From Loktanella salsilacus (lineage in GTDB: Bacteria > Pseudomonadota > Alphaproteobacteria > Rhodobacterales > Rhodobacteraceae), in NCBI RefSeq assembly GCF_900114485.1, contig NZ_FOTF01000013.1, positions 41,130 to 105,129 on the forward strand: DNA of 64,000 bases, read 5' to 3'. Position numbers and translations under genes: made by a program. Each line of letters starts with the position of its first letter. Position 1 is the stretch's first letter. Positions 25,703-35,310 of the stretch are shown here, in pieces. The notes beneath the pieces are model-generated. The model was not told the DNA's origin. It saw only the letters and a list, made by a program, of their open reading frames with translations, and searched no databases.

Positions 25703-28057
25703 ATGATCGACCTGAAAACCGTGGAACAACGGCTGCTGTGGCTGTCGCATTGGATGATCCACAACGCCAACCACATCCGCCCCAAGGTGGACGGGATTAA
25801 GGTGGGCGGGCATCAGGCCTCGTCCGCGTCGATGGTGTCGATGATGACGGCGCTCTATTTTTCGGTCTTGCGGCCACAAGACCGCGTGGCCGTCAAACCC
25901 CATGCCTCTCCGATTTTTCATGCGATGCAGTATCTCATGGGCAACCTCAGCCGCGAAAAGATGGAAAACTTCCGCGGCCTAGGCGGTGTGCAAAGCTATC
26001 CGTCCCGCACCAAAGACGTGGACGACGTGGATTTTTCCACCGGTTCTGTCGGTCTGGGCGTCGCGATCACATCCTTTGCGTCGATGGTTCAGGACTACGT
26101 GCAGGCGAAAACATGGGGCAAGGATCTGCCGCTCGGCCGTATGGTCGCGCTGATGGGCGACGCGGAACTGGACGAAGGCAACATCTACGAATGCCTGCAA
26201 GAAGGCTGGAAAAACGACCTGCGCAACACCTGGTGGGTGATCGACTACAACCGCCAGTCCCTAGACGGGATCGTCCAAGAAGGCCTGTTCGAGCGGGCCG
26301 AAAAAGTATTCGACGCCTTTGGCTGGGACGTCGTGCGCATCAAATACGGCCAGCTGCAACGCGCCGCCTTTGCCGAACCCGGCGGGCAAAAGCTGCAAGA
26401 CTGGATCGATAACTGTCCCAACCAGCTTTACGCCGCGCTGACCTATATGGGTGGACGCGTATGGCGCAAACACCTGATGGATGACTTGGGCGACCAAGGC
26501 GACGTCACCGCCCTGCTGAACGCGCGCAGCGATACGGAACTGGCGGCCTTGATGGAAAACCTTGGCGGCAATTGCGTCGACACCATGGCCCAGACCTTTG
26601 CCGCCATCGACCACGACCGCCCGGTTTGCTTTCTGGCCTATACGATCAAAGGCTGGGGCACGCCGATTGCGGGGCACAAAGACAACCACGGCGGCCTGAT
26701 GACCAAGGCGCAAATGGCCGATTGGCAGGTGCATATGGGCGTGCCCGAAGGGGCCGAATGGGACCGCTTCGCCACCATTGGCGATACATCCGCATTCCAA
26801 GCAGACCTGAACGCCGTGCCGTTTTTTGCCAAAGGCCCGCGCCGGTTTTCCGATGATGTGCTCAGCGTGCCCAAGGTCGAAATCGCAAGCGAGCGTGAAA
26901 TCTCGACCCAGATGGGCTTTGGCAAAATTCTGGACGATCTATCCAAAGGCGACAGCGATCTGGCCAGCCGGATCGTCACAACATCGCCGGACGTCACCGG
27001 CACAACAAGCCTTGGGGCTTGGGTCAACCGGCGCAAACTGTTTGCACGCACCGCCCGACCTGACACCTTTAAGGATCACAAAATCGCCTCGACCGCCAAA
27101 TGGGAATTCGCACCAGACGGCCAGCACATCGAACTGGGCATCGCAGAGATGAACTTGATGCTGCTGCTCGGCGCCGCAGGCCTGTCGCATTCCCTGTTCG
27201 GCAAACGCCTGATCCCCATTGGCACGGTCTATGACCCGTTCGTGTCACGCGGCCTCGATGCACTGAATTACGCCTGCTACCAGGACGCCCGTTTTATGCT
27301 GGTCGGCACCCCGTCCGGCGTCACGCTGGCCCCCGAAGGCGGGGCGCATCAGTCGATTGCATCGCCCCTGATCGGCATGTCCCAAGACGGGCTTGCCGCG
27401 TTCGAGCCTGCCTTCGTGGACGAACTTGCGGTCATTATGGAATGGGCGTTCGATTACATGCAGCGTGACGGCGGCGGCGACCCGGACGAGCGGACATGGC
27501 TGCGCGATGAAACCGGTGGCTCTGTCTATCTGCGGCTGACGACAAACCCGATTGAACAGCCCGGCAAACGGGTCGACGACGCCTTTCGCCAAGGCGCGAT
27601 TGATGGCGCATATTGGCTGCGCAAACCCGGTCCCAATTGCGACGTCGTGATCGCGTATCAAGGGGCCGTCGCGCCCGAAGCCATCGCAGCAGCCGGCATG
27701 ATTGGCGGAACCCGGCGCGATGTCGGCGTCTTGGCCGTCACATCCGCAGACCGCCTGAACGCAGGCTGGACCGCCGCGCAACGCGAACGCGCGCGCGGGC
27801 ACGCCGGGGCGCGCAGCCATGTTGAAACGCTACTTGATACGCTGCCAAGCACCTGTACGATCGTCACCGTGATCGACGGCCACCCCGCAACATTGTCGTG
27901 GCTGGGATCGGTTTGCGGGCACAAGACCATCCCGCTGGGCGTCGAACATTTCGGCCAAACCGGCACCATTGACGACCTGTACCGCCACTTCCGCATTGAT
28001 CGCACCGCGATAGCGGACACGGTGCGCGCGCTGACGGTTGGCAACCGCTCTGCCTAA
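25703..28057 (+). CDS. AceE/MdeB-like 2-oxoacid dehydrogenase E1 or transketolase-like enzyme
   Basis: This 784-residue thiamine-diphosphate enzyme is of the homodimeric AceE type. The ThDP/Mg motif region is GDAELDEGN ... WWVIDYNRQSLDG (about 150-195), with DFSTGSVGLG before it and a transketolase pyrimidine domain after it (HIELGIAEMNLMLLLGA). It is about 100 residues shorter than E. coli AceE. No E2 or E3 gene is nearby, so it must borrow these or work as a simple oxo-acid decarboxylase. The MdeB protein of Pseudomonas putida (alpha-ketobutyrate E1) with its Lrp regulator is the nearest arrangement I know. A strong hairpin follows. Confidence 0.82.
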   Translation: MIDLKTVEQRLLWLSHWMIHNANHIRPKVDGIKVGGHQASSASMVSMMTALYFSVLRPQDRVAVKPHASPIFHAMQYLMGNLSREKMENFRGLGGVQSYPSRTKDVDDVDFSTGSVGLGVAITSFASMVQDYVQAKTWGKDLPLGRMVALMGDAELDEGNIYECLQEGWKNDLRNTWWVIDYNRQSLDGIVQEGLFERAEKVFDAFGWDVVRIKYGQLQRAAFAEPGGQKLQDWIDNCPNQLYAALTYMGGRVWRKHLMDDLGDQGDVTALLNARSDTELAALMENLGGNCVDTMAQTFAAIDHDRPVCFLAYTIKGWGTPIAGHKDNHGGLMTKAQMADWQVHMGVPEGAEWDRFATIGDTSAFQADLNAVPFFAKGPRRFSDDVLSVPKVEIASEREISTQMGFGKILDDLSKGDSDLASRIVTTSPDVTGTTSLGAWVNRRKLFARTARPDTFKDHKIASTAKWEFAPDGQHIELGIAEMNLMLLLGAAGLSHSLFGKRLIPIGTVYDPFVSRGLDALNYACYQDARFMLVGTPSGVTLAPEGGAHQSIASPLIGMSQDGLAAFEPAFVDELAVIMEWAFDYMQRDGGGDPDERTWLRDETGGSVYLRLTTNPIEQPGKRVDDAFRQGAIDGAYWLRKPGPNCDVVIAYQGAVAPEAIAAAGMIGGTRRDVGVLAVTSADRLNAGWTAAQRERARGHAGARSHVETLLDTLPSTCTIVTVIDGHPATLSWLGSVCGHKTIPLGVEHFGQTGTIDDLYRHFRIDRTAIADTVRALTVGNRSA

Positions 28058-28067
28058 CGCCGCAAGC

Positions 28068-28104
28068 GCTGCGGCAAGGCACTCATCACCCGCCTTGCCG
28101 CAGC
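28068..28104 (+). terminator. Hairpin after the E1-like gene
   Basis: GCTGCGGCAAGG pairs with CCTTGCCGCAGC (12 bp) around a 13-base loop, 11 bp after the stop codon. There is only a short T-tract downstream, so terminator strength is uncertain. Confidence 0.6.
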
Positions 28105-28254
28105 CCACTTTGGTTTTCCGCCCCACTTTGTACGACTGGCGCTTTACGCCTTCGCAAAATAACGCCACTCTTGCCGCAGCATCCATCGGTGCACTCAACA
28201 CGCAGGCGGCACCCCGCGCGGGTGCGCAAGGCCGCGACCAACGGGGAACATTCA

Positions 28255-29256
28255 ATGCAGATTTTCAAAACCGCAGCGCTGACGGCCGCGATTGCCTTTG
28301 GGCTGACGACGACTGCCCACGCGCAAGAACTGACCTTTTTCACAATCGGGACCGGCGGCACAGCAGCGACCTATTACCCAGTCGGCGGCGTCATCGCGAA
28401 CGCCATTTCCAGCCCTCCGGGCTCTCGTGCGTGCGATGAAGGCGGCAGCTGCGGCGTGCCCGGCTTGATCGCCTCTGCCGTGTCATCGCGCGGATCGGTC
28501 GACAACGTGAACGCCATCAACTCTGGCCTGCGCAACTCTGGCTTTGCCCAGTCGGACGTCGCCTATTGGGCCTATACCGGCACCGGCACGATGGACGGTC
28601 AAGCGCCTGCGGAAAAGCTGCGCGCCATCGCCGCCCTGTTTCCAGAGCACATCCATCTGGTTGTCATGGCCGATAGCGGCATCAACTCTGTCGCCGATCT
28701 TGCAGGCAAGCGCGTATCTTTGGACGAGCCGGGTTCCGGCACTTACGTCGACGCCAACCTGATCCTGTCCGCTTACGGCCTGTCCAGCGACACCGTCACC
28801 GCCGAGGCGCTGAAGCCTGACGCCGCAAGCGATGCGCTGCGCAACGGCCAGATCGACGCTTTCTTCTTTGTGGGCGGCTACCCCACCGGCGCAATTGTCG
28901 AACTGGCCTCGGCTGTTGACATCAAACTGGTGCCAATCGACGGCGACGGCGCGGCAAAGCTGACCGAAGAATTCGGCTTCTTCTCGTCCTCTGACATCCC
29001 CGACACCGCCTATGAAGGCGTGGCAAACACCACGACTGTGGCCGTCGGCGCCCAGTGGATCACCTCTTCTGACGAAGACGAAGAGCTGGTTTATCAGATC
29101 ACAAAAGCCCTGTGGAACGACAACACCCGCACCCTGCTGGACGTCGGTCATGCTAAGGGCGCGTCGATCAACAAAGAAACAGCACTTGATGGCATCGGCA
29201 TCCCGCTGCATGCGGGCGCAGAGCGGTTCTACCGCGAAGCCGGCCTGCTGCAGTAA
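28255..29256 (+). CDS. TAXI-family TRAP substrate-binding protein
   Basis: This 333-residue binding protein is of the TAXI (TRAP-associated extracytoplasmic immunogenic) family. The ATG at 28255 starts a Sec signal peptide (MQIFKTAALTAAIAFGLTTT, cleavage at AHAQ), followed by the signature FFTIGTGGTAATYYPVGG and later RVSLDEPGSGTYVDA. The frame opens 28 codons earlier without signal-like sequence. TAXI proteins bind glutamate or other carboxylates in the few cases studied; ligand unknown here. A hairpin separates it from the permease gene. Confidence 0.92.
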   Translation: MQIFKTAALTAAIAFGLTTTAHAQELTFFTIGTGGTAATYYPVGGVIANAISSPPGSRACDEGGSCGVPGLIASAVSSRGSVDNVNAINSGLRNSGFAQSDVAYWAYTGTGTMDGQAPAEKLRAIAALFPEHIHLVVMADSGINSVADLAGKRVSLDEPGSGTYVDANLILSAYGLSSDTVTAEALKPDAASDALRNGQIDAFFFVGGYPTGAIVELASAVDIKLVPIDGDGAAKLTEEFGFFSSSDIPDTAYEGVANTTTVAVGAQWITSSDEDEELVYQITKALWNDNTRTLLDVGHAKGASINKETALDGIGIPLHAGAERFYREAGLLQ

Positions 29257-29275
29257 GGCTCGTTTTTAACTTTGG

Positions 29276-29297
29276 TGGTGCGCGTCCTCGCGCATCA
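29276..29297 (+). terminator. Intercistronic hairpin after the TAXI binding-protein gene
   Basis: TGGTGCGCG pairs with CGCGCATCA (9 bp including one G-T pair) around loop TCCT in the 82-bp gap before the fused permease gene. It follows the same pattern as the hairpins after the other binding-protein genes. Confidence 0.55.
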
Positions 29298-29338
29298 CCC
29301 GCCGCTTGACCAAAGCAGGCATGACCCAAGGATAGCGG

Positions 29339-31369
29339 ATGCAAACCAGCGAACTAAGCGCGGCCGAACTTGCCGAGATCGAGCGTAAATACGACCCGGA
29401 AACGGCCTTTCGCAGCACCGGCCCGCAGCTGGCCTTTGCCGTATCTTTCCTGCTGGTCGCGATGTCGGTCTATCATTTCTACGCCGCTGGCTTCGCCCTG
29501 ATCCCCGAACTGATGCACCGCGGCATCCATATCTCATTCGTGCTGTCGCTGGTGTTTATCCTATTTGGCTGGCGCAAGGCCCCGGCAACCGACATGGCCC
29601 CGCCCGCGTGGTGGCGGTTCCAAGGCGTACCCTACCTTGACCTGCTCTGGTCCCTGCTCGCCGTTGCTGCGGCCATGTATCTGCCGCTGCTGCCGCCTGA
29701 AATCGTGGCCCAGCGGGTCGGCAACCCCAGCCAGCTTGATATCTTCATGGGCACCGCCCTGCTGCTGCTCACGCTAGAGGCCGCGCGCCGGTCCATCGGA
29801 CCCACCCTGCCCATCATCGGCATCGTGTTCATTCTGTTCGCGATCTTCGGCCCCTACGCGCCCGGCGCGTTAAAACACGGCGGCACCAGCTGGCTTGGGC
29901 TGATCAACCACCTGTATATGACGAACCAAGGCATCTACGGCATCGCCATCGGTGTGATGGCGAAGTACGTCTTTTTGTTCATCCTGTTCGGCGTCCTCGC
30001 CACCCGCATCGGTTTGGGGCAATTGTTTATCGACCTCGCCATGGTTATCGCTGGCCGCTATGCGGGCGGCCCGGCCAAGGTCGCGATCTTTTCCTCGGCC
30101 TTCATGGGCACGATTTCTGGCTCTTCTATCGCCAACACGGTCACGACCGGCGCACTGACGATTCCCGCCATGAAAAAGGTCGGCTATCCCAGCCACTTCG
30201 CCGCCGCGGTAGAGGCGACATCGTCGACCGGCGGCCAGATCACGCCGCCCATCTTGGGTGCCGCGGCCTTTATCATGGTTGAATACCTTGAAATCCCGCT
30301 GCGCGACGTGCTCGCCGCAGCCCTCTTTCCCGCGTTGCTGCACTATTTCGGCATCTTCATCATGGTCCACCTCGAGGCAAAGCGCCTTGGCCTGCGCGGC
30401 CTCAGCGCGGCAGAAATGCCAAAGCTGGGTTTGGTGCTGAAACAGCATTGGCTGTCGGTGATCCCGCTGATCATCCTTGTTTACATGATCCTGTCCGGCC
30501 GCACCCCCGACTACGCCGCCGTCTATGGCATCATCGCTTGCGTAGTCGTTGGCCTGCTGAACCCTGTGAACCGGTTGACGCTGATTGATTTGTGGAACGC
30601 GCTGGCCTCCGGCGCAAAGAACACGCTGGCGGTCGGCGCGGCCGCCGCCGTTGTCGGCATCGTCGTCGGCGTGGTCACACTGACCGGGGTCGGCTTTCGT
30701 CTGGGCTATGTCGTCGTGCAAACCGCCACCGACATGGGCGCCGTGATCGGGTCGATCTGGCCGTTCTCCTTCGCCTCGGTCGCGCAGTGGTCGCTGTTCT
30801 TGTCGCTGGTCCTGATCGCCATGTCGTGCATCATCATGGGTGCCGGCATTCCCACAACGGCGACCTATATCATTCTTGTCGCCGTCGCCGCGCCCGCGCT
30901 GGCCGCCCAGCAGGTCCAGCCCATCGTGGCACACTTCTTTGTCTTCTATTATGGCGTGCTTGCGGACATCACGCCCCCTGTCGCGCTCGCGGCTTATGCG
31001 GCGGCGGGCATCGCCGGATCGAACCCGTTCCAAACCGGCAATACCGCATTCCGGCTGGGCATCGCCAAGGCGCTGGTCCCCTTCGTCTTTGTCTACTCGC
31101 CCTCCCTTTTGCTGGTCGCTGACGGCTTCACCTGGCCCGCGTTTTTCGTGACCCTGGCCGGGGCAATGATGGGGATCGCCAGCCTTGGCGTCGCCTTTTC
31201 CGGCTATCTGCTGACCCCATTGCATCGCTGGGAACGGTGGTGGATCGCGGCCGTGTCTATGCTGTTTATCGCGCCAGGGCTTAAGACGATGGCGGTCGCC
31301 GTCGTTCTGATGGCACCTGTTCTGTACCTTCAGTTCGCCCGCAGGCGCAGCGAAACGGCAGTAGTCTAA
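29339..31369 (+). CDS. Fused TRAP-TAXI permease
   Basis: This 676-residue membrane protein combines the small (DctQ-like, first about 200 residues) and large (DctM-like) TRAP subunits, the normal form for TAXI systems. Landmarks are SGSSIANTVTTGALTIPAM, GYPSHFAAAVEATSSTGGQI, ITPPILGAAAFIM and MGAGIPTTATYIILV. Its last 4 bp overlap the convergent maleylacetoacetate isomerase gene. With the upstream binding protein it forms a complete importer. Confidence 0.93.
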   Translation: MQTSELSAAELAEIERKYDPETAFRSTGPQLAFAVSFLLVAMSVYHFYAAGFALIPELMHRGIHISFVLSLVFILFGWRKAPATDMAPPAWWRFQGVPYLDLLWSLLAVAAAMYLPLLPPEIVAQRVGNPSQLDIFMGTALLLLTLEAARRSIGPTLPIIGIVFILFAIFGPYAPGALKHGGTSWLGLINHLYMTNQGIYGIAIGVMAKYVFLFILFGVLATRIGLGQLFIDLAMVIAGRYAGGPAKVAIFSSAFMGTISGSSIANTVTTGALTIPAMKKVGYPSHFAAAVEATSSTGGQITPPILGAAAFIMVEYLEIPLRDVLAAALFPALLHYFGIFIMVHLEAKRLGLRGLSAAEMPKLGLVLKQHWLSVIPLIILVYMILSGRTPDYAAVYGIIACVVVGLLNPVNRLTLIDLWNALASGAKNTLAVGAAAAVVGIVVGVVTLTGVGFRLGYVVVQTATDMGAVIGSIWPFSFASVAQWSLFLSLVLIAMSCIIMGAGIPTTATYIILVAVAAPALAAQQVQPIVAHFFVFYYGVLADITPPVALAAYAAAGIAGSNPFQTGNTAFRLGIAKALVPFVFVYSPSLLLVADGFTWPAFFVTLAGAMMGIASLGVAFSGYLLTPLHRWERWWIAAVSMLFIAPGLKTMAVAVVLMAPVLYLQFARRRSETAVV

Positions 31370-31995
31370 GCGGTCATGGGCCTGACGTTTTCCGGTGCCG
31401 TCTGCGTAAACTGCGGCATCTGCGACAGGTGGGCGATTACGCGTTGGATCTTGGGCAGCCCGCCCAAATCCACGTCCCACCTTTGCGCGTTGTAAATCTG
31501 CGGAAACAGGCACAGATCCGCAAGCGACACGCGCCCGCCCAGACAGGTTGGCCCGCCATCGATCATGCGTTCCACAGCGACCAGACCGGGCGCAATAAAT
31601 TCGCGCATCCAACCCTGCATGGTCAGGGTGCCCGCTGATTTTTCAACCGCAAATCGCGCCACGCGCAGGTTGCAGACCGGGTGGATTTCCATCGCAATCG
31701 CATAGGCGACGGCCCGCACCCGCGCCCGGTCCAGCGGATCGCTGGGCATCAGGCCAAGCGCCCGCGTCTCGTCCAGATATTCCACAATGGCCAGCGACTG
31801 CGTCAGATGCGCGCCGTCAATCTCTAGCACCGGCACCAACCCCTGCGGGTTCAGATCAAGGTGGCCACCGCCGCGCTGATCACCCCGCAGCAAATCAACC
31901 CCCTGCCCCCGCCAATCAATCCCCGCAAACGCCAAAGCAATCCGCACCCGGTAACTCGCAGTCGAGCGCCAGTAATCGTGAAGCGTGACGGTCAT
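31366..31995 (-). CDS. maiA: Maleylacetoacetate isomerase (MaiA, zeta-class GST)
   Basis: This 209-residue glutathione S-transferase-fold enzyme starts [20 protein letters not shown], with the zeta-class active-site motif STASYRVR in place of the common SSCSWRVR, and contains LNPQGLVPVLEIDG and SLAIVEYLDE. It isomerises maleylacetoacetate to fumarylacetoacetate in tyrosine/homogentisate breakdown. The ATG at 31995 overlaps the MarR stop by one base. The frame is open for a further 100 codons upstream only because it shadows the MarR gene. Confidence 0.9.
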   Translation of the reverse strand: MTVTLHDYWRSTASYRVRIALAFAGIDWRGQGVDLLRGDQRGGGHLDLNPQGLVPVLEIDGAHLTQSLAIVEYLDETRALGLMPSDPLDRARVRAVAYAIAMEIHPVCNLRVARFAVEKSAGTLTMQGWMREFIAPGLVAVERMIDGGPTCLGGRVSLADLCLFPQIYNAQRWDVDLGGLPKIQRVIAHLSQMPQFTQTAPENVRPMTA

Positions 31996-32432
31996 CAAAG
32001 CGCCTGCAAAAGTTGTTTCAGGATACGTTGCAGCACCGCATGATCCCCCATCAGGGTCTGCTCTAGCGCGGCGCTGTGGTCTTTTGCGATTGGCACGATC
32101 TGCCGCAGCAGGTCTGCGCCCTTGTCGGTCAGCGCTAGTTTGATCAACCGCCGGTCCGCTAGATCGACGGTTTTGCTGACATAGCCCTTTTCGACCAGCC
32201 GGCTTGCCGCACGGCTTGCCTTGGACTTTTCCAGACCGACACGCTGCTCGATATCCCTGACCGACGCATCGCTGACATAGCCCACATTCACCAAAATCCG
32301 CCATTCCGCGATCGAGATTCCGAACCGCGATTGATAGCCCGCCGCCAGTTGCGCCGACAGCTTTTGTGCTGTGGCTGCAAGCAGATAGGGCACGAACCCA
32401 TCCAGATCAAAGGGGGGTAAGTCATGCGTCAT
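31995..32432 (-). CDS. MarR-family regulator of homogentisate genes (HmgR-like)
   Basis: This 145-residue MarR winged-helix protein contains [39 protein letters not shown] and the wing [16 protein letters not shown]. The ATG at 32432 follows CAGGAG. It is divergent from hmgA and translationally coupled to maiA. Two TTGC-N4-GCAA sites in the intergenic region are its likely operators, so it probably represses both directions until an aromatic intermediate binds. Confidence 0.88.
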   Translation of the reverse strand: MTHDLPPFDLDGFVPYLLAATAQKLSAQLAAGYQSRFGISIAEWRILVNVGYVSDASVRDIEQRVGLEKSKASRAASRLVEKGYVSKTVDLADRRLIKLALTDKGADLLRQIVPIAKDHSAALEQTLMGDHAVLQRILKQLLQAL

Positions 32433-32494
32433 CCGCGCGCTCCTGCCTTGGACCTGCGGCTTGGGATTGGTAAGTGGCTCGCCGGGATTAATCG

Positions 32495-32535
32495 TTGCAT
32501 ATGCAATAAATAGTTTGACTTCATTGCGATTGCAA
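32495..32535. promoter_or_regulatory. Pair of TTGC-N4-GCAA operator-like sites
   Basis: TTGCATATGCAA (32495-32506) is a perfect palindrome, and TTGCGATTGCAA (32524-32535) has the same TTGC-N4-GCAA arms. Their centres are 29 bp apart between the divergent MarR and hmgA genes. Confidence 0.65.
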
Positions 32536-32580
32536 CAAATATTGCCCCCAAACCGGGCCAGACCAATCGGGAGTGAAAAC

Positions 32581-33951
32581 GTGCAGACACCTTCGACAGA
32601 CAAAACCTTGACCACGGATGCGGGGACCAAGGGGATCACCCCCGGCTACATGCCCGGCTTTGGCAACGATTTCGAAACCGAAGCCCTGCCCGGCGCTTTA
32701 CCGCGCGGCATGAACAGCCCTCAGAAATGCGCCTATGGCCTGTACGGCGAACAGCTCACCGGCACCGCCTTTACCGCGCCGAGCCACCAGAACGAGCGGA
32801 CATGGTGCTACCGGATCCGCCCATCGGTGAAACACGTGTCCCGCTTTTCGCGCATCGACGTGCCCTACTGGAAATCCGCCCCCCATGTGCTGGACGACAT
32901 CACGTCCCTTGGCCAATATCGCTGGGACCCCGTGCCGCACAGCGACGCCGATCTGACGTGGATCGACGGTATGCACACCATGACCACGGCGGGGGACGTT
33001 TACACGCAGGTCGGCATGGCGATGCATGTCTACCTTGTCACCGCCTCGATGACGGATGAATATTTCTTCTCTGCCGACAGCGAACTGCTGGTCGTGCCCC
33101 AAGAGGGCCGCCTGCGGTTCTGCACCGAACTTGGCGTGATCGAGGTCGCGCCAAAGGAAATCGCCATCCTTCCGCGCGGCCTTGTCTATCGCGTCGAACT
33201 ACTTGACGGGCCCGCGCGCGGCTTCGTGTGCGAAAACTATGGGCAAAAGCTGGAATTGCCGGGGCGCGGCCCAATCGGTGCCAACTGCATGGCGAACCGC
33301 CGCGATTTCAAAACGCCCGTGGCCGCATTTGAAGACCGCGACGCCCATTCGCGCGTGGTGATCAAATGGCAGGGCCAATTCCACGAAACCTTTATCGACC
33401 ACTCCCCCCTTGATGTGGTCGCGTGGCACGGAAATTACGCGCCCTGCAAATATGACCTGCGCGATTATTGCCCCATTGGCGCGATCCTCTTTGACCATCC
33501 CGACCCGTCGATCTTTACAGTTCTGACCGCGCCCTCTGGCGTGCCCGGAACCGCCAACATCGACTTTGTCCTGTTCAAAGAGCGCTGGATGACAGCGGAA
33601 AACACCTTCCGCCCGCCATGGTATCATAAGAACGTCATGTCGGAACTGATGGGCAATATTTACGGCCAATACGACGCCAAGCCCAACGGCTTTGCGCCCG
33701 GCGGCATCAGCCTGCACAACATGATGCTGCCACATGGCCCCGACAACGTTGCCTTTGAAAAGGCCAGCAATGCGGACCTTGGGCCAGAAAAGCTCGATAA
33801 CACCATGTCCTTCATGTTCGAAACCCGCTTCCCCCAGCACCTGACCGAATACGCCGCAAGACAAGCGCCTTTGCAGGACGATTACATCCATTGCTGGGAC
33901 GGGATCGAAAAGCATTTTGACGGCACGCCCGAAGGCAATTGGGGAAAATAG
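32581..33951 (+). CDS. hmgA: Homogentisate 1,2-dioxygenase
   Basis: This 456-residue enzyme cleaves the homogentisate ring to maleylacetoacetate with non-haem iron. The start [18 protein letters not shown] is diagnostic, and iron ligands lie in [14 protein letters not shown] (His, Glu) and [12 protein letters not shown] (His). The GTG at 32581 follows GGGAGTG; extending upstream would run over the operators. It is followed by fahA, the next but one step of the pathway, with maiA on the opposite strand. Confidence 0.96.
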   Translation: MQTPSTDKTLTTDAGTKGITPGYMPGFGNDFETEALPGALPRGMNSPQKCAYGLYGEQLTGTAFTAPSHQNERTWCYRIRPSVKHVSRFSRIDVPYWKSAPHVLDDITSLGQYRWDPVPHSDADLTWIDGMHTMTTAGDVYTQVGMAMHVYLVTASMTDEYFFSADSELLVVPQEGRLRFCTELGVIEVAPKEIAILPRGLVYRVELLDGPARGFVCENYGQKLELPGRGPIGANCMANRRDFKTPVAAFEDRDAHSRVVIKWQGQFHETFIDHSPLDVVAWHGNYAPCKYDLRDYCPIGAILFDHPDPSIFTVLTAPSGVPGTANIDFVLFKERWMTAENTFRPPWYHKNVMSELMGNIYGQYDAKPNGFAPGGISLHNMMLPHGPDNVAFEKASNADLGPEKLDNTMSFMFETRFPQHLTEYAARQAPLQDDYIHCWDGIEKHFDGTPEGNWGK

Positions 33952-34008
33952 GGCGATACCGCCCGCCCCAATCACACCCGCCCCAAACGCTCGCGAACGG
34001 AAGAATAC

Positions 34009-35271
34009 ATGACCCTGAAACGCTCTTGGATCGACAGCGCAAATAGCGCCGAAACCGATTTCCCCCTGAACAACCTGCCCTACGGCGTCTTTTCCGTGCC
34101 GGGCAAGGTGCCGTGCTGCGGTGTCGCCATCGGGGACGCGATCTTTGACGTCGCAACTGCCGAAGCGTCCGGCCTAATCACCCTGCAAGGCGGCCCCTAT
34201 CTGCAACACGGCACATGGAACCCGTTGATGGCGGCAGGGCCCGTCGTCTGGGCCGACCTGCGCGCGCAGCTGACCACCCTGCTGGCCGCGGACAATGCTG
34301 ACACCGACACCCTGCAAAATCTGCTGGTCCAACAAGCGGACGCACAGCTGCACATCCCCTTTACCGTCGCGGAATATACCGATTTCTACGCGTCCAAGGA
34401 TCATGCGACCAACGTCGGCACCATGTTCCGGGGCGCAGAAAACGCGCTGCCGCCGAACTGGCTGTCGATCCCGATTGGCTATAACGGGCGCGCGTCATCG
34501 GTCGTCGTATCAGGCACCGACGTTACCCGCCCCTACGGCCAGCTTAAGGCGCCGGACGCCGACCTGCCGCACTTTGGTCCCTGCGCCCGCTTCGATATCG
34601 AACTGGAACTGGGCGCAATCGTCGGCACGCCGTCGCAGGGCATGCAATCCGTCGATGCCGCGGACGCGATGATCTTTGGCTATGTCCTGCTGAACGACTG
34701 GTCCGCGCGCGATATTCAGGCCTGGGAATACCAGCCGCTTGGCCCATTTCAGGCCAAAGCGACCGCGACCACGATCAGCCCTTGGATCGTCACCGCCGAG
34801 GCCCTGCAAGATTTCCGCGCCCCCGCGCCGCAACGATCCCGCCCACTTTTGCCCTATCTGCGCGAAAGCGGCCCGATGCTTTACGACATCGATCTTAGCG
34901 TCGGGATGACACCCAAGGGCGGCGCAGAGACGATCATCGCCCGCACCAACGCCAACCAGATGTACTACTCTGCCGCGCAGCAGCTGTGCCACCACACCAC
35001 AAGCGGCTGCGCGATGCGCACTGGCGATCTGCTGGGCTCTGGCACGATCTCTGGGCCGGAAAAAGACATGCGCGGCTCGTTGCTGGAACTCAGCTGGGGC
35101 GGCAAAGACCCTTTGACCCTAAGCGGCGCAGAGCAGCGCAGCTTTATCGAAGATGGCGATACCATGACCCTTTACGGCGCAGCCTTGGGCGCAGGTTTTC
35201 GCGTCGGCTTTGGCGCGTGCACAGGCACGTTGCTGCCCGCAAAGCCCCTGCCCGACTGGGCCACCACCTAA
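34009..35271 (+). CDS. fahA: Fumarylacetoacetase
   Basis: This 420-residue enzyme hydrolyses fumarylacetoacetate to fumarate and acetoacetate. Active-site regions DFYASKDHATNVGTMFRG, FDIELELGAIVG and LNDWSARDIQAWEYQPLG are intact, including metal-binding Asp and Glu residues. It lies 57 bp after hmgA on the same strand and completes the homogentisate route. Confidence 0.96.
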   Translation: MTLKRSWIDSANSAETDFPLNNLPYGVFSVPGKVPCCGVAIGDAIFDVATAEASGLITLQGGPYLQHGTWNPLMAAGPVVWADLRAQLTTLLAADNADTDTLQNLLVQQADAQLHIPFTVAEYTDFYASKDHATNVGTMFRGAENALPPNWLSIPIGYNGRASSVVVSGTDVTRPYGQLKAPDADLPHFGPCARFDIELELGAIVGTPSQGMQSVDAADAMIFGYVLLNDWSARDIQAWEYQPLGPFQAKATATTISPWIVTAEALQDFRAPAPQRSRPLLPYLRESGPMLYDIDLSVGMTPKGGAETIIARTNANQMYYSAAQQLCHHTTSGCAMRTGDLLGSGTISGPEKDMRGSLLELSWGGKDPLTLSGAEQRSFIEDGDTMTLYGAALGAGFRVGFGACTGTLLPAKPLPDWATT

Positions 35272-35310
35272 TCCGCACATAGCAAACGACACTTACCAAG
35301 GATATTGACC

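Noticed and set aside
29870..31612. Long open frame on the minus strand (580 codons) opposite the TAXI permease
   Set aside because: The translation is rich in Asp, Gly, His and Arg with no recognisable domain, typical of the antisense of a GC-rich membrane protein gene. The plus-strand permease is unambiguous.
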